Below are positions 62,216 through 64,000 of a DNA stretch of 64,000 nt, one piece after another. Position 1 is the first letter of the stretch, and each line of letters opens with the position of its first letter. The position numbers and the translations under genes were made by a program. Origin of the DNA: Mycocentrospora acerina (lineage: Eukaryota; Ascomycota; Dothideomycetes; Pleosporales); assembly GCA_022701365.1 (NCBI GenBank), contig JAKUHH010000303.1, positions 62,001 to 126,000 of the forward strand, written 5' to 3'. The notes below the pieces were generated by a model that was not told where the DNA came from, made no database searches, and was given only the letters and a program-made list of their open reading frames with translations.

Positions 62216-64000
62216 CTATGCTGAAGGCCTTTTTGATGCAGCATCTGTACGGAGTCGATATCGTAGATGGAGACTCATTAAAAGCACGCTTGCGCTAGAG
62301 AAAGCCATCATGCTCCCTGACATAGAACTACAATTTTGTAAGCAGATATCAAAGTTCATCCTTGATTCAAAGGGAAAACTTACGCCGTGATCTGTAGCCC
62401 CCATTTCTCAAGCAATCCCGATGCAACACTCAATGCAGCTGCGTTGTAAACTAGAGCCCACCTCACGTTCACCTGTGCTTGGCTTACAACACGGCTCGAA
62501 ACGGAAAGGAGACAAATGAGTGAGTCAAGGCTGCTCGACAATACTACCACATTACCTGCGCCGGCAAGGCAGCCTTGGGTAGTGGATATTGAAACACCAA
62601 CGTCAGCTGTGACTTGGGCCAATGTATCGTTGATACCGTCGCCTACCTATGAGCTGTCAGAACCTGTTATATTTGAGCGAAAACGATTCTTTACCATCAT
62701 AACTTGGTGGCCCTGCCTTTGGAGGTTTTCAATGTAATTCATCTTTTCAGATGGTGACGCGCACGAAGCGAGCACTGGGATCTTCAGAAGCAGAGATATA
62801 CGTTGCGCTTCCATAGCAGTGTCGCCTGTTAGCTGTGATTTTCATGAGTATTCTTCTTGCTGACAACTCGGATAGTATTTCATTCTTACCATCGATACAT
62901 GGAGACCCTCATTTTTCAAGGCCTGGATAACTGACCTTGCCTCACGTCGGACTGTGTCCTACAGATGAATGTCAGATTTATTACTCGAACCCTTGCGTTG
63001 CAAATGACCGCCGCTTACCTCTACACAGAGATAACCACCATATCCACAATCAAAGGCAAAATGAACTCTGCTAGTTTGTTGATCTTGTTGTGCGATGTCT
63101 TGGGGAATAGCAATGGACTTGCTCATCAGGAACGCCAATGTTCCTATACACACTGTGTGCCATCCTTCCACTCGGCTATTTGCTTCACAGCTGACTCCCT
63201 GTCCCAAAGTTCGTACAAAACCCCGCACCTCTGTCTCATGATCAAACTTGAATGGTAGCTTATAATGTTGCAGCGCCCACTTGAAGACCGCTTTTGCAAC
63301 AGGATGCACCCTCGCATCTTCTGTTTCTGCGACTGCTAGGAGCCAAAAACATAAATTTTCATCAATACCCAAACTTTCATCAAAATGGTAAGAAGTAACT
63401 TTAAGGCACCCGGTTGTCAACGTGCCGGTCTTGTCCATCACAACATGTGTGATCTTTTCCACGGATTTCATTGTATCTATACCGCCATTGAGAAGCACAC
63501 CTTGTGAGTAGGCAGCATCTATGAAATGTTAGCTGTTTTGTCATTTATTCAGTTAGGATTACGGATACTTACCTACGCCAGCCATCGTGGCAGATGGCGT
63601 CGCTAATCCTATTCCGCAGGGGCAAGCGGAAGCTAGAACCTTCACTGCCCGTTCGCAAGCAGTTGTGAAACAATCTAAGAATGACGAGGCTTGATTGCGG
63701 TACATGGTGAGCATAAACAAGGCAGCACTCAAGAGCATTACGCCAAAAACGAAGGTACTCATAACTTTGTCCAACGGCTGTTTTCCCGGAAGACGCTGGT
63801 CAGTTGCTGTTGAGACACCTTCAATGACCTTTGCAAGAGACGATTCACTCTGGTCCTGGCAAACAAATACCTTCAGTTCATGCGAGAGATTTTTTGTTCC
63901 AGCAAGGAGAAAGTCGCCGACTTCTTTGATAACAGGTAATGCTTCCCCAGTTATAGTCGACTCGTTGATTGCGGACCGGCCAGTCACGATATAGCAATCA
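62216..64000 (-). CDS. copper-type P1B ATPase, C-terminal part (5' end beyond window)
   Basis: Six exons by phase: 64000-63573, 63518-63019, 62958-62890, 62832-62695, 62646-62384 and 62327-62216. The frame is open at the window edge, so the N-terminal metal-binding domains and first helices are missing here. Visible P1B features in order are the actuator TGEALPV, the membrane CPC in VKVLASACPCGIGLATPSA, phosphorylation site DKTGTLTTG, the nucleotide-binding HP of RVHPVAKA, LTGDTAMEA, and hinge VGDGINDTLAQVTADVG. The final helix pair is WALVYNAAALSVASG and MMAFSSASVLLMSL. CPC marks Cu(I)-type pumps (Ccc2/CrpA-like) that export copper or load secretory enzymes. The usual GDGIND-x-P-A-L has Leu in place of Pro. 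Confidence 0.92.

Overview
The window looks like a filamentous ascomycete chromosome, most likely a Dothideomycete of the Pleosporales type. The genes are compact, with 46-75 bp introns (GT...CTAAC/CTGAC...AG). The gene content is typical of such fungi: a DIM-5-like H3K9 methyltransferase, a HET-domain gene, Zn2Cys6 regulators, a pectin methylesterase and a nitrilase. A sharply AT-rich block is filled with decayed transposons. Many differences between repeat copies or target-site duplications, and the inferred nonsense codons, are C-to-T or G-to-A, as repeat-induced point mutation (RIP) would leave. No species call can be made from the sequence alone.

Layout. 1-2.2 kb: a La-motif RNA-binding gene, cut by the window edge, whose 3' half looks decayed. 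3.1-35.3 kb: a gene-dense, mostly housekeeping arm. In order it holds a mitochondrial-type protein, an MCT-like transporter, a 2,394-residue coiled-coil protein, the H3K9 methyltransferase, RRP1, a small membrane protein, an mpaB-type oxygenase, a two-zinc-finger regulator, the Hsp90 co-chaperone p23, ESCRT-III Vps24, a TPR co-chaperone, a HAD phosphatase and a 1,697-residue orphan. 35.3-45.1 kb: an AT-rich compartment. It starts with a HET-domain pseudogene and contains a roughly 4.07 kb hAT-like element with an 8-bp target duplication. Nested inside that element are two solo LTRs, a non-LTR insertion and a 0.5 kb inverted LTR-like palindrome. 45.1-64 kb: an accessory or secretory arm. It holds a secreted phospholipase B, a Zn2Cys6 regulator, an RTA1-family pseudogene that no long ORF reveals, a very large secreted protein with four tandem pectin methylesterase modules, a nitrilase, an MFS transporter and a copper-type P1B ATPase that runs off the window end.

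How the parts relate. The first arm is core cell biology: chaperones, ribosome biogenesis, endosomal sorting and chromatin. The methyltransferase at 16-17.7 kb is the class of enzyme that in other fungi marks RIP-mutated DNA such as the 38-44 kb block. The distal arm encodes secreted or membrane functions suited to plant cell-wall and small-molecule interaction (pectin, phospholipid, nitrile or cyanide, copper). No biosynthetic cluster is evident. Exon boundaries were worked out by hand and checked for phase; they are predictions.
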